A stretch of DNA of 64,000 nucleotides from Bosea sp. 685 (GCF_031884435.1 NZ_CP134779.1:372001-436000), one strand, 5' to 3'. Counted from the stretch's first letter, positions 1 through 9,259 are shown. Notes: a model not told the origin generated them from the letters alone. Numbers and translations are program-made.

Positions 1-904
1 TCGCCCCCACGACGCGGACCTCGACGAATTTGCGCGCGCCCTCGCCATCCTTGCAGACGAGATGGGCGAGCTCGAGCAGCAGCGAATTCAGCGCGCGCTT
101 GAAGCCGGAGAGGCGGGCATCGTTGACCTGGGTGATTGTGGGCACGCCACGCTCGGCCGCCTTGCCGGTGGCAAACAGCATCAGCGTGTCGGAGGTCGAG
201 GTGTCGCTATCGACCGTGACCGCATTGAACGAGCCCTTCACGCCCTTGGAGAGCAGCGCCTGCAAGACGGGCGCTGCTATGGGGGCGTCGGTGAAGACGA
301 AGGAGAGCATCGTCGCCATGTCGGGCGCGATCATGCCGGCGCCCTTGGCGATGCCGGCCAGCACGACCTCCTTGCCGTCGATCTTGGCCTTGCGCGAGAG
401 CGCCTTGGGGAAGGTGTCGGTGGTCATGATCGCCCGGGCGGCGTCGATCCAGGGGCCATCCGCGGCGCGCTTGGCGCAATCGCTCAAGACACCCTCGAAT
501 TTGGTGGCGTCGAGCGGCTCGCCGATCACGCCGGTTGAGGCGATGAAGACTTCCGAGGGCTTGCAGCCGGCAGCCTTCGCGGCGATCTCGGCGGTGAGCT
601 TGACCGAGTCGCGGCCTTTGAGCCCGGTGAAAGCGTTGGCGTTGCCGGAGTTGACGACGATCGCGCGGGCCGAGCCCTGCGCCAGATTCTCGCGGCACCA
701 GTCGACCGGGGCGGAGGGGCATTTCGAGCGGGTGAAGACGCCCGCGGCCTGCGTGCCCTGGTCGAGCAGCATCAGCACGACATCGGTGCGGCCCTTGTAG
801 CGGATACCCGCCTCGGCGGTCGCGAAGCGCACGCCCGGCACGGCCGGGACCTTGGGCTGGCGCTTGGGCGCGAGCGGGGAAACGGGGACATCCTTGCCAG
901 CCAT
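1..904 (-). CDS. argJ: Bifunctional ornithine acetyltransferase/N-acetylglutamate synthase ArgJ (C-terminus cut off)
   Basis: ArgJ transfers acetyl from N-acetylornithine to glutamate in the cyclic arginine pathway; it is cytosolic and self-cleaves into two chains. On the minus strand an open frame starts at ATG 904 ([14 protein letters not shown]) and runs off the left edge, giving about 301 residues of a protein usually near 410. The hallmark [13 protein letters not shown] is visible, with the Thr that becomes the new N-terminus and nucleophile at residue 198. Other family blocks are SGNANAFTG and STGVIGEPL. The parvulin gene lies upstream on the same strand, with the BrnTA pair in between on the opposite strand. 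Identification is from recognised motifs and is firm. Confidence 0.95.
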   Translation of the reverse strand, partial: MAGKDVPVSPLAPKRQPKVPAVPGVRFATAEAGIRYKGRTDVVLMLLDQGTQAAGVFTRSKCPSAPVDWCRENLAQGSARAIVVNSGNANAFTGLKGRDSVKLTAEIAAKAAGCKPSEVFIASTGVIGEPLDATKFEGVLSDCAKRAADGPWIDAARAIMTTDTFPKALSRKAKIDGKEVVLAGIAKGAGMIAPDMATMLSFVFTDAPIAAPVLQALLSKGVKGSFNAVTVDSDTSTSDTLMLFATGKAAERGVPTITQVNDARLSGFKRALNSLLLELAHLVCKDGEGARKFVEVRVVGA

Positions 905-1006
905 GAAAAGCACCTCCAGATCGAGGAAGCCCATGTGCCGCAGGCCGATGACGAAAACAAGAAGGATGGCCGATAAGCCGGTATGCGCTCTTGCGGCAAG
1001 GCAAAT

Positions 1007-1016
1007 TGTAGTTACA
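1007..1016. promoter_or_regulatory. Possible brnTA operator
   Basis: The sequence TGTA-GT-TACA, a short inverted repeat in an AT-rich stretch, lies 8 bp before the BrnT start codon. Ribbon-helix-helix antitoxins of the BrnA kind usually repress their own promoter at such sites. No Shine-Dalgarno sequence is visible before the ATG, so a leaderless or very short leader is possible. This is an inference from position and symmetry only. Confidence 0.25.
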
Positions 1017-1023
1017 TTACGGC

Positions 1024-1293
1024 ATGGAGATCGAGTTCGACCCGGCCAAGGACAGCGTGAATGTTGCAAAGCACGGCATTTCGTTGGCGCGGGCAGTCGA
1101 CCTCGAGATCCTCGGGTTCCAGGCTGACGACCGCTTCGCCGGGGAAACGCGCTATCGCGCCTGGGGATTGATCGACGAGCGGGCCTACTGCCTGGCCTTC
1201 GTCCAGCGTGAAGGGCGCATCCGTGCCATCAGCCTCCGTCGAGCGAGAGACAAGGAGATCAGACGTCATGTCCCGCAAGATCGTTTTCGATGA
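1024..1293 (+). CDS. brnT: BrnT family toxin
   Basis: An 89-residue protein with the BrnT (DUF497) pattern: FDPAKD at 5-10 followed by KHGISL, then a middle part rich in R, Y and aromatic residues and a basic end ([12 protein letters not shown]). Family members are RelE-fold ribonucleases that arrest translation and are neutralised by BrnA. The toxin comes first and the antitoxin follows with overlapping frames, which is the usual brnTA order. The pair sits between argJ and the parvulin gene on the opposite strand to both, which suggests insertion of a mobile accessory module. Toxicity is inferred from the family. Confidence 0.88.
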   Translation: MEIEFDPAKDSVNVAKHGISLARAVDLEILGFQADDRFAGETRYRAWGLIDERAYCLAFVQREGRIRAISLRRARDKEIRRHVPQDRFR

Positions 1294-1522
1294 CGACAAT
1301 CCCGAATGGACGGAAGAGGATTTTCGGACGGCCCGCCCGGCCTCTGGCCTCCCTCCCGAAATCCTGGCGGCTTTTCCAAACACGAAGCAGCGTGGAGCAC
1401 AGATTGCTCCGACCAAGGTTCAGGTCACGTTGCGGCTTGATCTCGACGTGATCGAGCGGTTCCGGAGGACCGGAAAGGGTTGGCAGACCCGGATCAACGA
1501 GGCGCTTAAGAAAGCCGTCTGA
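1268..1522 (+). CDS. brnA: BrnA family antitoxin
   Basis: An 84-residue protein starting at ATG 1268 ([14 protein letters not shown]), overlapping the end of the toxin frame by 26 bp, which indicates translational coupling. The acidic N-terminal half ([12 protein letters not shown]) is the likely toxin-binding arm. The C-terminal part (KVQVTLRLDLDVIERFRRTGKGWQ, then TRINEALKKAV) is a ribbon-helix-helix DNA-binding domain of the BrnA_antitoxin family. It should bind BrnT and repress the shared promoter. An alternative in-frame start at 1208 would add 20 residues inside the toxin gene and is unlikely because the family begins near the acidic segment. Confidence 0.88.
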   Translation: MSRKIVFDDDNPEWTEEDFRTARPASGLPPEILAAFPNTKQRGAQIAPTKVQVTLRLDLDVIERFRRTGKGWQTRINEALKKAV

Positions 1523-1613
1523 TCGAGGCGGGGGCACCTGTCGCGGGCTGCGCAAAAAGAAAGGGGGAGCTGTTGGCTCCGCCCTCGGGCAATCTCATCA
1601 GGTTTTTCGTTCG

Positions 1614-2462
1614 TCAGGGCTTCTTCGGCTCGGCCGCAGGAGCAGGCGTGGCAGCGGCCGGCTGGTCCAGCCGCTCGACCTTGGCTTTCTCGCGCAGCGC
1701 CAGCACGATGTCCTGCTGAGCCTTGCGCTCGAGATACTGATCGATCTGCGGCTTGACGGCGGCGAAATCCGGCGTCGGCTTGGTGCGGCGGTCTTCGAGC
1801 TTGATGACATGCCAGCCGAACTGGCTCTTCACCGGGTCGGAGATCTGGCCCTTCTGGAGCTTGAAGGCGGCCTCGGCGAATTCGGGCACCATGCGCTCCT
1901 TGCTGAACCAGCCGAGATCGCCGCCTTCCTTGCCGGAGCCGGGATCCTTGGAGAGCTCGGCTGCGACCTTGGCGAAATCCTCGCCCTTCTTGACGCGCTC
2001 TGCGGCCGTCTTGGCCTGGGCCTCGTCCTCGACCAGGATATGGCGCGCGTGGATCTCCTCCTCGGGCGGCAGCGCCTTGACGGTGTCGTCGAACAGCTTC
2101 TTGGCGGCCTCCGGGGTTGCGGCCTTCTTGGCCTCGCGCTGGAGATATTCGTCGAGCAGCACCTTGTCGCGGTTATAGGCGAGGCGGGCGGCGAAATCGG
2201 GGCCTTCGGCGACCTTGGCGTCGGTGGCGGCCTTGGCGCCGAGCTTGAGGTCGACGAGATAATTCACCACCTCGTCGCGCTTGCGCTCCTCAGGAACCTG
2301 CGCGAGCCGCTCGCCGAGATCTTCCGTCGCCAGCGCGACGTCGCGTTCGGTGATGGCGATGCCGTTGACCTTGGCCACGATCTTATCGGCTTGAGCCAGC
2401 GCGGCAGGCGTCGCGGCGAGCACGAAACCGAGAGACATCATGGCGAGACGTGACAGCGTCAT
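1614..2462 (-). CDS. Periplasmic parvulin-type peptidyl-prolyl cis-trans isomerase
   Basis: A 282-residue secreted foldase. Residues 1-23 form a signal peptide ending ALAQA. A SurA/PrsA-like N-terminal helical part follows (NGIAITERDV). The rotamase domain spans about 137-225 with HARHILV (138-144), GGDLGWF (180-186) and FGWHVIKL (215-222). The tail is rich in Pro and Ala. It assists folding of exported proteins and is divergent from secA, a sensible pairing for envelope traffic. It resembles PrsA/PpiD-type alphaproteobacterial proteins; calling it SurA would overreach because only one parvulin domain is visible. Confidence 0.9.
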   Translation of the reverse strand: MTLSRLAMMSLGFVLAATPAALAQADKIVAKVNGIAITERDVALATEDLGERLAQVPEERKRDEVVNYLVDLKLGAKAATDAKVAEGPDFAARLAYNRDKVLLDEYLQREAKKAATPEAAKKLFDDTVKALPPEEEIHARHILVEDEAQAKTAAERVKKGEDFAKVAAELSKDPGSGKEGGDLGWFSKERMVPEFAEAAFKLQKGQISDPVKSQFGWHVIKLEDRRTKPTPDFAAVKPQIDQYLERKAQQDIVLALREKAKVERLDQPAAATPAPAAEPKKP

Positions 2463-2838
2463 CGGGTCAAACCTTCAGCAAGCAGCAAAAACCGGTCATT
2501 TGCGCTGCACTGCCAGTTGAACGCGGCAAAGGCAAGGCAGCTGCGCGGTTTAAAGCCTCCATGGCGCGATGCTTTGCCGGCCTTTGCGCGGCTTGCGCTG
2601 TTCGATAGCGCGGCTCCCTTGGAACTACGCGACAAAAACCCCACATCGGTTGCGAATTCCGCCGCCGGCCAAGGCTCGTGCTTGCTGCAAACAAGGCTCG
2701 CACTTGGTGCAAAGCGGTGCTGGACCCCGCCCCCGCACGCGTCTAAACACGCGGTCGAATTGAGAATTATCGGGCTTTCGCCCGCGCGCGGGTCACCGCG
2801 GACGCAAGGCGAAAGCTGCACTATCGAAAGGCCCAACA
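2463..2838. other. Divergent intergenic region between parvulin gene and secA
   Basis: 376 bp with no convincing gene. It must hold the promoters of both divergent genes. A 22-bp imperfect tandem repeat lies at 2670-2713 (see separate entry). A GC-rich stretch with short self-complementary segments (GGGCTTTCGCCC) lies about 60 bp upstream of the secA start. Short open frames on both strands look like chance frames in GC-rich DNA. Confidence 0.7.
2670..2713. repeat. 22-bp tandem direct repeat upstream of secA
   Basis: Two adjacent copies (2670-2691 and 2692-2713) share CAAGGCTCG, a two-base difference, then CTTG, one difference, then TGCAAA; 19 of 22 positions match. The repeat lies about 125 bp before the secA start and 210 bp before the parvulin start. 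It could be a double regulator site or a recent slippage duplication. Confidence 0.6.
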
Positions 2839-5616
2839 ATGCTTGGCGCGCTCGCAAAGAAACTCTTCGGCTCGTCGAATGATCGGCGGGTCAAGGGCTA
2901 TGGCCCTCGTGTCGCGGCGATCAATGCGCTCGAAAACGAGATCGCCGCGCTCAGCGACGAGGCCCTGCAGGCGCGCACCGCCGAGTTCCGCCAGCAGCTC
3001 GCCGATGGTGCAAAGCTCGACGATCTCTTGGTGCCGGCCTTCGCCACGGTGCGCGAGGCGGCCAAGCGCGTGCTCGGCCAGCGGCCCTATGACGTCCAGC
3101 TCATCGGCGGCATGGTGCTGCATGAGGGTGCCATCGCCGAGATGAAGACCGGTGAAGGCAAGACGCTGGTCGCGACCCTGCCGACCTATCTCAACGCGCT
3201 CGAAGGCAAGGGCGTGCATGTCGTCACGGTCAATGACTACCTCGCTCGCCGCGACGCGGAATGGATGGCCAAGCTCTACAACTTCCTCGGCCTTTCCGTC
3301 GGCATCATCGTCCACGGCATCGACGATGAAGAGCGCCAGCGCGCCTATGCCAGCGACATCACCTACGGCACCAACAACGAATTCGGCTTCGACTATCTGC
3401 GCGACAACATGAAATACGAGGTCGCGCAGATGTCCCAGCGCGGCCACCATTTCGCGATCGTCGACGAGGTCGACTCGATCCTGGTCGACGAGGCGCGCAC
3501 GCCGCTGATCATTTCGGGCCCGCTCGACGACAAGTCCGATCTCTATGTCGCGATCGACAAGATCCTGCCGGGCCTGGTGGCCGGGGATTTCGAGGTCGAC
3601 GAGAAGCAGCGCGCGGTCTCGCTGACGGAAGCCGGCAACGAGCATATTGAGGAACTGCTGCGCGAGGCCGACCTGCTGAAGGAGGGCGATCTCTACGACG
3701 CCCAGAACGTCACTCTGGTCCACCACGTCAACCAGGGCCTGCGGGCGCATTCGCTGTTCCAGCGCGACAAGGACTACATCGTCCGCAATGACGAGGTCGT
3801 CATCATCGACGAGTTCACCGGCCGCATGATGCCGGGCCGGCGCTATTCGGAAGGCCTGCACCAGGCGCTCGAAGCCAAGGAGCACGTCACCGTCCAGCCC
3901 GAGAACGCGACGCTGGCCTCGATCACCTTCCAGAATTATTTCCGGCTCTATTCCAAGCTCGCCGGCATGACCGGCACGGCCTCGACCGAGGCCGACGAAT
4001 TCTTCGAGATCTACAAGCTCGAAGTGGTCGAGATTCCAACCAATGTCCCGGTCGCCCGCAAGGACGAGGATGACGAGGTCTACCGCACCTTCGAGGAGAA
4101 GGTCCGCGGCGTCATCCGCGAGATCAAGGCGGCGCAGGAGAGCGGCCAGCCCATGCTGGTCGGCACGACTTCGATCGAGCGCTCGGAACTCGTTGCCGAG
4201 ATGCTGGCGAAGGAAGGCTTCAAGCAGATCGATTTCAGCGACCCCAGCGGGCTGGAGCCGATCTACGCCGCCGCCCGCGCCGGCAAGCCCTCGAACGCCT
4301 TTGCCGTGCTGAACGCCCGCTTCCACGAGCTGGAGGCCTATATCGTGGCGCAGGCCGGCGTGCCCGGCGCCATCACCATCGCCACCAACATGGCCGGCCG
4401 CGGCACCGATATCCAGCTCGGCGGCAATGCCGAGATGCGCATCAACCATGATCTCGCCGGCATGGCGGAGGGGCCGGAGCGGGAGGCCGAGGCGAACCGC
4501 ATCCGCGCCGAGGTGATCGACTTCAAGCAGCGCGTGATCAAGGCGGGCGGGCTCTACATCGTCGGCACCGAGCGCCATGAGAGCCGCCGCATCGACAACC
4601 AGCTGCGTGGCCGCGCCGGCCGCCAGGGCGATCCGGGCCGGTCAAAATTCTTCCTGTCGCTGCAGGACGACCTGATGCGCATCTTCGGCTCCGACCGGAT
4701 GGACGGCATGCTGCAGAAGCTCGGCCTCAAGGAGGACGAGGCGATCGTCCATCCCTGGATCAACAAGGCGGTCGAGAAGGCGCAGGGCAAGGTCGAGGCG
4801 CGCAACTTCGACGTCCGCAAGAACATCCTGAAATACGATGACGTCATGAACTCCCAGCGCAAGGTCGTGTTCGAGCAGCGCCGCGACTTCATGCGCCAGC
4901 CGACGGTGCGCGAAACCATCGACGACATGCGCCAGGGCGTCGCCGAGGATCTCGTCAGCCGTCATATCCCCGAGGAGGCCTATCCCGAGCAGTGGGACAC
5001 CGCCGCGCTCAAGGAAGGCGTGATGCAGTTCCTCAATCTCGATCTGCCGATCGAGGATTGGGCAAAGGAAGAGGGCATCGCCGACACCGAATTGCGCGAG
5101 CGCATCCGCAAGATCGCCGACGAGGATTACGCGGCCCGTATCGAGCGCAACACCGAAGAGGTGATGACCTATGTCGAGAAGCAGGTGCTGCTGCAGACGC
5201 TCGACCATCTCTGGCGCGAGCACCTCGTCACGCTCGACCATCTCCGCCAGGTCATCGGCTGGCGCGGCTATGCCCAGCGCGATCCGCTGAACGAGTACAA
5301 GCAGGAGGCCTTCGAGCTGTACGACTCGCTGACCGACCGCCTGCGCGAACAGGTCACCGGCAATCTGATGCGCATCGAGGTGCGTTTCGACGCGCCGGAA
5401 GAGCCGGGCAGCTTGCCGCCGCAGGATGAAGCCGGTTCCGGCTTCGGTGGCGATTACGGCAGCACGGGCCTGCAATACGCCGCAACCGACGCCGACACGG
5501 CCGTGCTCGACCGCAACCCGACCGACCCGGCGAGCTGGGGCAAGGTCGGCCGCAACGAGGCCTGCCCCTGCGGCTCCGGCAAGAAGTACAAGCACTGCCA
5601 CGGCCAGTTCGTGTGA
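2839..5616 (+). CDS. secA: Preprotein translocase ATPase SecA
   Basis: A 925-residue motor that drives precursor proteins through SecYEG. The Walker A region is MKTGEGKT (102-109), the DEAD-like motif is [15 protein letters not shown] near 208-222, and the second nucleotide-binding fold has TNMAGRGTD and [10 protein letters not shown]. The protein ends in a SEC-C zinc motif ([14 protein letters not shown]) used for SecB and lipid contact. Length is typical for alphaproteobacteria. The start is ATG 2839 preceded by GAAAGG. It is divergent from the parvulin gene and followed by a repeat-rich spacer. Confidence 0.98.
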   Translation: MLGALAKKLFGSSNDRRVKGYGPRVAAINALENEIAALSDEALQARTAEFRQQLADGAKLDDLLVPAFATVREAAKRVLGQRPYDVQLIGGMVLHEGAIAEMKTGEGKTLVATLPTYLNALEGKGVHVVTVNDYLARRDAEWMAKLYNFLGLSVGIIVHGIDDEERQRAYASDITYGTNNEFGFDYLRDNMKYEVAQMSQRGHHFAIVDEVDSILVDEARTPLIISGPLDDKSDLYVAIDKILPGLVAGDFEVDEKQRAVSLTEAGNEHIEELLREADLLKEGDLYDAQNVTLVHHVNQGLRAHSLFQRDKDYIVRNDEVVIIDEFTGRMMPGRRYSEGLHQALEAKEHVTVQPENATLASITFQNYFRLYSKLAGMTGTASTEADEFFEIYKLEVVEIPTNVPVARKDEDDEVYRTFEEKVRGVIREIKAAQESGQPMLVGTTSIERSELVAEMLAKEGFKQIDFSDPSGLEPIYAAARAGKPSNAFAVLNARFHELEAYIVAQAGVPGAITIATNMAGRGTDIQLGGNAEMRINHDLAGMAEGPEREAEANRIRAEVIDFKQRVIKAGGLYIVGTERHESRRIDNQLRGRAGRQGDPGRSKFFLSLQDDLMRIFGSDRMDGMLQKLGLKEDEAIVHPWINKAVEKAQGKVEARNFDVRKNILKYDDVMNSQRKVVFEQRRDFMRQPTVRETIDDMRQGVAEDLVSRHIPEEAYPEQWDTAALKEGVMQFLNLDLPIEDWAKEEGIADTELRERIRKIADEDYAARIERNTEEVMTYVEKQVLLQTLDHLWREHLVTLDHLRQVIGWRGYAQRDPLNEYKQEAFELYDSLTDRLREQVTGNLMRIEVRFDAPEEPGSLPPQDEAGSGFGGDYGSTGLQYAATDADTAVLDRNPTDPASWGKVGRNEACPCGSGKKYKHCHGQFV

Positions 5617-5651
5617 GGCGGTAAAGGCGCTGGAACTCCTTCTGCCCTCGC

Positions 5652-5856
5652 GGGAGAAGGTGGCTCGGCGCAGCCGAGACGGATGAGGGGGCGCTGTGAG
5701 CCCACCATCTGGCCTGAAAGCGACGCCAACCGGACGGGGCACGGCGCCCCCTCATCCGGCGCTGCGCGCCACCTTCTCCCGCATCAAAGTCGGCTGTTGC
5801 CGACTTTGACACTTTGTTGCCCATCTCGGGCACGCCCGAGATGGGTGGGAGAAGGG
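5652..5856. repeat. Nested palindromic repeat element downstream of secA
   Basis: A large imperfect inverted repeat: the left arm at about 5652-5696 begins GGGAGAAGGTGGC and the right arm at about 5743-5781 ends CACCTTCTCCCG. A second level follows, in which CACCTTCTCCC (about 5769-5780) pairs with GGGAGAAGG (5847-5855). Inside it are two perfect hairpins: 5785-5808 (arms CAAAGTCGGC, 4-nt loop) and 5820-5845 (arms CCCATCTCGGGC, 2-nt loop). This looks like a mosaic REP/BIME-like intergenic element. It may stop transcription of secA, but there is no clear T-run. Confidence 0.75.
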
Positions 5857-5899
5857 AAGAAGGCGTCGCGTCATTCTCGGCCTTCGGAAACGCCAGCGG

Positions 5900-6172
5900 T
5901 CATTTCCGCTTCTCCTCGCAGATGTTCATCCTATGAGGATCGCCGGAGAGCTGGCATCTGAAGCCGCATTCGTAATCGCCGCCCCGGCTGGTCTGAAGCA
6001 GCTTCATCCGCTCGATCGCGGCGTCGCGGCAGTAGCTGAATGTCTTGAAGCGCGCCGTCACGTCGAATTTGGCGCGGTTGGTCTGATCGGGATAGACGAT
6101 CGCGGCCCATTCGCCGGGGCTGTCGTCGCAGCCAGCCAGCAAGAGCAAAACCAGGAACAGGGAACGTCTCAT
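5900..6172 (-). CDS. Small hypothetical lipoprotein
   Basis: A 90-residue protein if started at ATG 6172 (MRRSLFLVLLLLAGCDDSPG), which gives a clean lipoprotein signal with lipobox LLAGC. A longer frame to 6262 would bury the signal peptide, so the internal start is preferred. The mature part holds Cys in pairs (FSYCRDA, YECGFRCQL, NICEEKRK), suggesting disulfides in the periplasm. The segment FKTFSYCRDAAIERMKLL resembles small hypothetical proteins of Rhizobiales that I cannot name. It converges on secA and is divergent from the stomatin-like gene. No function is claimed. Confidence 0.75.
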   Translation of the reverse strand: MRRSLFLVLLLLAGCDDSPGEWAAIVYPDQTNRAKFDVTARFKTFSYCRDAAIERMKLLQTSRGGDYECGFRCQLSGDPHRMNICEEKRK

Positions 6173-6320
6173 TTCGGTTCCTCCGGTTTCGGCCAAAAAT
6201 AGCACGCTCCGGGTTGGCTGATCAGCCTCTAGCGTAGGCGCCCTTGCATCAACCCGTCGCAATCGTCAGGTTGTTGGCCGCGACGCGAAATGCGCGCACT
6301 GCCTAGGGAGGGCTGACGGG

Positions 6321-7298
6321 ATGGTGTTCAACGGTTTCGACATCGTCGTCGTGGTACTGGTGGCGCTCGTCATCCTGACGATCGCGCTCGGCGTGCGCAC
6401 TGTTCCGCAGGGCTATAATTACACGATCGAGCGTTTTGGCCGCTATTCGCGCACGCTCGGTGCGGGGCTCGGGCTGATCGTGCCTTATTTCGACCGGGTC
6501 GGGCATAAGGTGAATGTCATGGAGCAGGTGCTCGACATTCCCTCGCAGGAGGCGATCACCAAGGACAATGCCGGCGTGCGCATCGACGCTGCCGCCTTCT
6601 ACCAGGTGCTCGACGCCGCCAAGGCCAGTTACGAGGTCTCCTCGCTCGGCCAGGCGCTGATGATCCTGACCATGACCAATATCCGCACCGTGGTCGGCTC
6701 GATGGACCTCGACCAGCTGCTCTCGCATCGCGACGAGATCAATGAGCGCTTGCTGCGCGTCATGGACGCCGCGGCCTCGCCCTGGGGCGTCAAGGTCACG
6801 CGCATCGAGATCCGCGACATCCTGCCGCCGGCCGACATCGCCGGCGCGATGAACCGGCAGATGAAGGCGGAGCGCGAGAAGCGCGCCGCCGTGCTCGAGG
6901 CGGAAGGGCTGAGGCAGTCCGAGATCCTCAAGGCCGAGGGCCAGAAGCAGTCGCAGATCCTCGCCGCCGAGGGCCGCAAGGAAGCAGCCTTCCGCGACGC
7001 CGAGGCGCGCGAGCGTTCGGCGCAGGCCGAGGCGGCGGCGACCGCGATGATTTCGGAAGCGATCAGCAAGGGCGATATCCAGGCGGCGAACTTCCTCATC
7101 GCCGAGCGCTATACCGATGCGCTGAAGGCGATCGCCTCCTCGCATAACAGCAAGGTGGTGATCGTGCCGATCGAGGCGGCCGCGCTCGCAGGCACGGTCG
7201 GTGGCATCGCGCAGCTGACCCGCGCGGTCTTCGGCGAGGAGGCGGTCGCGACGCGCCGCGTCGGCTCGGTTCCGCCGTCCGGCCGCACGAGCGGGTGA
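6321..7298 (+). CDS. SPFH/band 7 (stomatin-like) membrane protein, QmcA type
   Basis: A 325-residue protein with an N-terminal membrane anchor (about 7-27), then the band-7 domain (VPQGYNYTIERFGRYSRTL...GLGLIVPYFDRV). A long Ala/Glu/Arg/Gln coiled coil follows at about 185-245 (QMKAEREKRAAVLEAEGLRQ). Such proteins form oligomers in membrane microdomains and work with NfeD partners in membrane quality control. The next gene is exactly an NfeD homologue and overlaps or abuts the stop, as in E. coli qmcA-ybbJ. The exact role here is inferred. Confidence 0.9.
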   Translation: MVFNGFDIVVVVLVALVILTIALGVRTVPQGYNYTIERFGRYSRTLGAGLGLIVPYFDRVGHKVNVMEQVLDIPSQEAITKDNAGVRIDAAAFYQVLDAAKASYEVSSLGQALMILTMTNIRTVVGSMDLDQLLSHRDEINERLLRVMDAAASPWGVKVTRIEIRDILPPADIAGAMNRQMKAEREKRAAVLEAEGLRQSEILKAEGQKQSQILAAEGRKEAAFRDAEARERSAQAEAAATAMISEAISKGDIQAANFLIAERYTDALKAIASSHNSKVVIVPIEAAALAGTVGGIAQLTRAVFGEEAVATRRVGSVPPSGRTSG

Positions 7299-7306
7299 GG
7301 CCGGCC

Positions 7307-7756
7307 ATGCTGCTGGACTGGTTTTCCTCCCTTGGCGGCTGGAGTTGGGTCGTAATCGGCCTCGTGCTGATCGGCGGCGAATTGCTGGCGCCCGGCGTGT
7401 TCCTGATCTGGCTCGGCCTCGCCGCGCTGCTGACGGGTGTCGTCGTCGGGCTTTTGGGCATCGGTTGGCAGAGTGCGGCGCTGGTTTTCGCTGTGCTCTG
7501 CGTCGTCAGCGTGCTCACCGGGCGGCGCCTGACGCTGCGCAAGGACGAGGAGCCCGATGCCGCGACAGGCCTCAACGATCGCGGCCGCCAGCTCATCGGC
7601 AAGGTTTTCCGATTGGAGGCGACGATGACCGGCGGCGAGGGCCGCATCCGCGTCGGCGATTCGTCCTGGCGCGTCACCGGCCCGGAATTGCTGGCGGGCA
7701 GCGAAATCAAGGTGGTGCGGGTCGAGGGCGCGACGCTCATTGTCGAGAAGGCCTGA
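7307..7756 (+). CDS. NfeD family membrane protein
   Basis: A 149-residue protein from ATG 7307 (MLLDWFSSLGGWSW), with GTGAGG as a possible ribosome site. A GTG at 7295 in a GTGA overlap with the preceding stop would add four residues and cannot be excluded. Two or three membrane segments fill residues 10-75 (WVVIGLVLIGGELLAPGVF), then a soluble OB-fold NfeD domain (GRQLIGKVFRLEA...GEGRIRVGDSSWRVTG). NfeD partners of stomatin-like proteins are thought to modulate their assembly. The pairing with the upstream gene supports the call. Confidence 0.9.
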   Translation: MLLDWFSSLGGWSWVVIGLVLIGGELLAPGVFLIWLGLAALLTGVVVGLLGIGWQSAALVFAVLCVVSVLTGRRLTLRKDEEPDAATGLNDRGRQLIGKVFRLEATMTGGEGRIRVGDSSWRVTGPELLAGSEIKVVRVEGATLIVEKA

Positions 7757-7854
7757 GGCCGCGACGGTTTCGCGCGCCCGGCAGGCAAAGAATCGGGTTG
7801 TCCGGCGCGCTGGCGGGTCTATAGCGAACGCTCCGTCGCCAGCCCGATCGTTCC

Positions 7855-9111
7855 ATGACACTCCGCACCGAACGCCTGTCCCTCTCCAAGGACCGCATCA
7901 AGGTCCTGCTTCTGGAGGGCATCAATGATTCCGCCGCCGATCTGATGGTCCAGGCCGGCTATACCAATATGGTCCGCCTGCCCAAGGCGCTCGACCATGA
8001 CGCGCTGCTCAAGGCCGTCGAGGGCGTGCATGTGCTCGGCATCCGCTCGCGCACGCAGCTCACGGAGCCGGTCTTCGCCCAGGCGAGCCGGCTCTTCGCG
8101 GTCGGCTGCTTTTCCGTCGGCACCAATCAGGTCGATCTGCAGGCGGCGCGCGGGCGCGGCGTGCCGGTCTTCAACGCGCCCTTCTCGAACACCCGCAGCG
8201 TCGCCGAACTGACGATCGGCGAGATCGTCATGCTGCTGCGCAAGATCACCGACCGTTCGGTCTCGGCCCATACGGGCGGCTGGGACAAATCCGCGAACGG
8301 CTCCTTCGAGGTGCGCGGCAAGGTTCTGGGCATCGTCGGCTACGGCAATATCGGCAGCCAGCTCTCGACGCTCGCCGAGGCGATGGGCATGCGGGTGATC
8401 TATTACGATCAGACCGACCGCTTGCGCCACGGCAACACCGAGCCGGTCGACAGCCTGGCCGAACTGCTCGGTAACTCCGACATCGTCTCGCTGCATGTTC
8501 CGGAGACGCCGGCGACCCATGGCATGATCGGGGCCGAGCAGATCGCGCAGATGCGGCCGGGCAGCTACCTCATCAACAATTCGCGCGGCACGGTGGTCGA
8601 TCTCGAGGCGCTGGCGGTGGCCTTGCGCGAGGGGCGGCTTGCGGGCGCGGCCGTCGACGTCTTCCCGGTCGAGCCCGCCTCCAATGCCGAGCGCTTCGTC
8701 TCGCCACTGCAGGGCCTGGCCAATGTCATCCTCACCCCGCATGTCGGCGGCTCGACCGAGGAGGCACAGGAGCGCATCGGGGCTGAAGTGGCGCGCAAGC
8801 TCGTCGATTATTCCGATATCGGCTCGACCGTCGGCGCGGTGAATTTCCCGCAGGTTCAGCTCACGCCGCGTCCCGCGGGCACGCGCTTCATCCATGTCCA
8901 GCGCAATGTGCCGGGCATGCTGCGGCGCCTGAACGACGTCTTCGCCGCCCGCGAGGTCAACATCTCCGCGCAGAACTATCAGACCGATGGCGAGGTCGGT
9001 TATGTCGTGATGGAGGCCGACAGCGTCGGCCCCGAAGCGCGCGACATCCTGCGCGAGATCGCGGCGCTCGACGGCACGATCCGGGCAAGGCTTTTGTATC
9101 AGCGGGCGTGA
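7855..9111 (+). CDS. serA: D-3-phosphoglycerate dehydrogenase SerA
   Basis: A 418-residue cytosolic enzyme that oxidises 3-phosphoglycerate to phosphohydroxypyruvate, the first step of serine synthesis. It is the E. coli-like short form: a substrate domain, an NAD fold with GYGNIG (162-167), the catalytic region NNSRGTVVD and TPHVGGSTEEAQ, and a C-terminal ACT domain (about 345-418, ending VGYVVMEADS...ARLLYQRA) where serine would inhibit. The ATG start directly follows GATCGTTCC. It appears monocistronic and is followed by a large inverted repeat. Confidence 0.96.
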   Translation: MTLRTERLSLSKDRIKVLLLEGINDSAADLMVQAGYTNMVRLPKALDHDALLKAVEGVHVLGIRSRTQLTEPVFAQASRLFAVGCFSVGTNQVDLQAARGRGVPVFNAPFSNTRSVAELTIGEIVMLLRKITDRSVSAHTGGWDKSANGSFEVRGKVLGIVGYGNIGSQLSTLAEAMGMRVIYYDQTDRLRHGNTEPVDSLAELLGNSDIVSLHVPETPATHGMIGAEQIAQMRPGSYLINNSRGTVVDLEALAVALREGRLAGAAVDVFPVEPASNAERFVSPLQGLANVILTPHVGGSTEEAQERIGAEVARKLVDYSDIGSTVGAVNFPQVQLTPRPAGTRFIHVQRNVPGMLRRLNDVFAAREVNISAQNYQTDGEVGYVVMEADSVGPEARDILREIAALDGTIRARLLYQRA

Positions 9112-9130
9112 GCGCCTCCTCTTCACACAC

Positions 9131-9237
9131 AGCCCTCATCCTGAGGAGCGGCCGATAGGCCGCGTCTCGAAGGATGCTTCAGTGCGCTCTGGAACATCCT
9201 TCGAGACGCCGCTACGCGGCTCCTCAGGATGAGGGCT
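9131..9237. repeat. Long inverted repeat between serA and kdsD
   Basis: The left arm 9131-9176 begins AGCCCTCATCCTGAGGAGC and ends TCTCGAAGGATG. The right arm 9195-9237 is its near-perfect reverse complement. Arms are about 45 bp with only a small mismatch island at the centre. The sequence is of the kind scattered through Rhizobiales intergenic spaces. It lies between convergent serA and kdsD, so the RNA form could end transcription from both sides. Confidence 0.85.
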
Positions 9238-9259
9238 GAGGGGGAAGCCGGCAGCAGCC

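Noticed and set aside
2821..4578. A 585-residue open frame antisense to secA.
   Set aside because: It mirrors SecA codons in a GC-rich genome, has composition unlike real proteins (runs of Asp/Leu/Val from complementary codons), and no ribosome site. It is a shadow frame.
5652..5856. CRISPR-like array after secA.
   Set aside because: The repeats are inverted and nested, not regularly spaced direct repeats with unique spacers.
7819..9126. A 435-residue frame antisense to serA.
   Set aside because: Complete overlap with a clear SerA, with His/Arg/Asp-rich shadow composition and no recognisable family.
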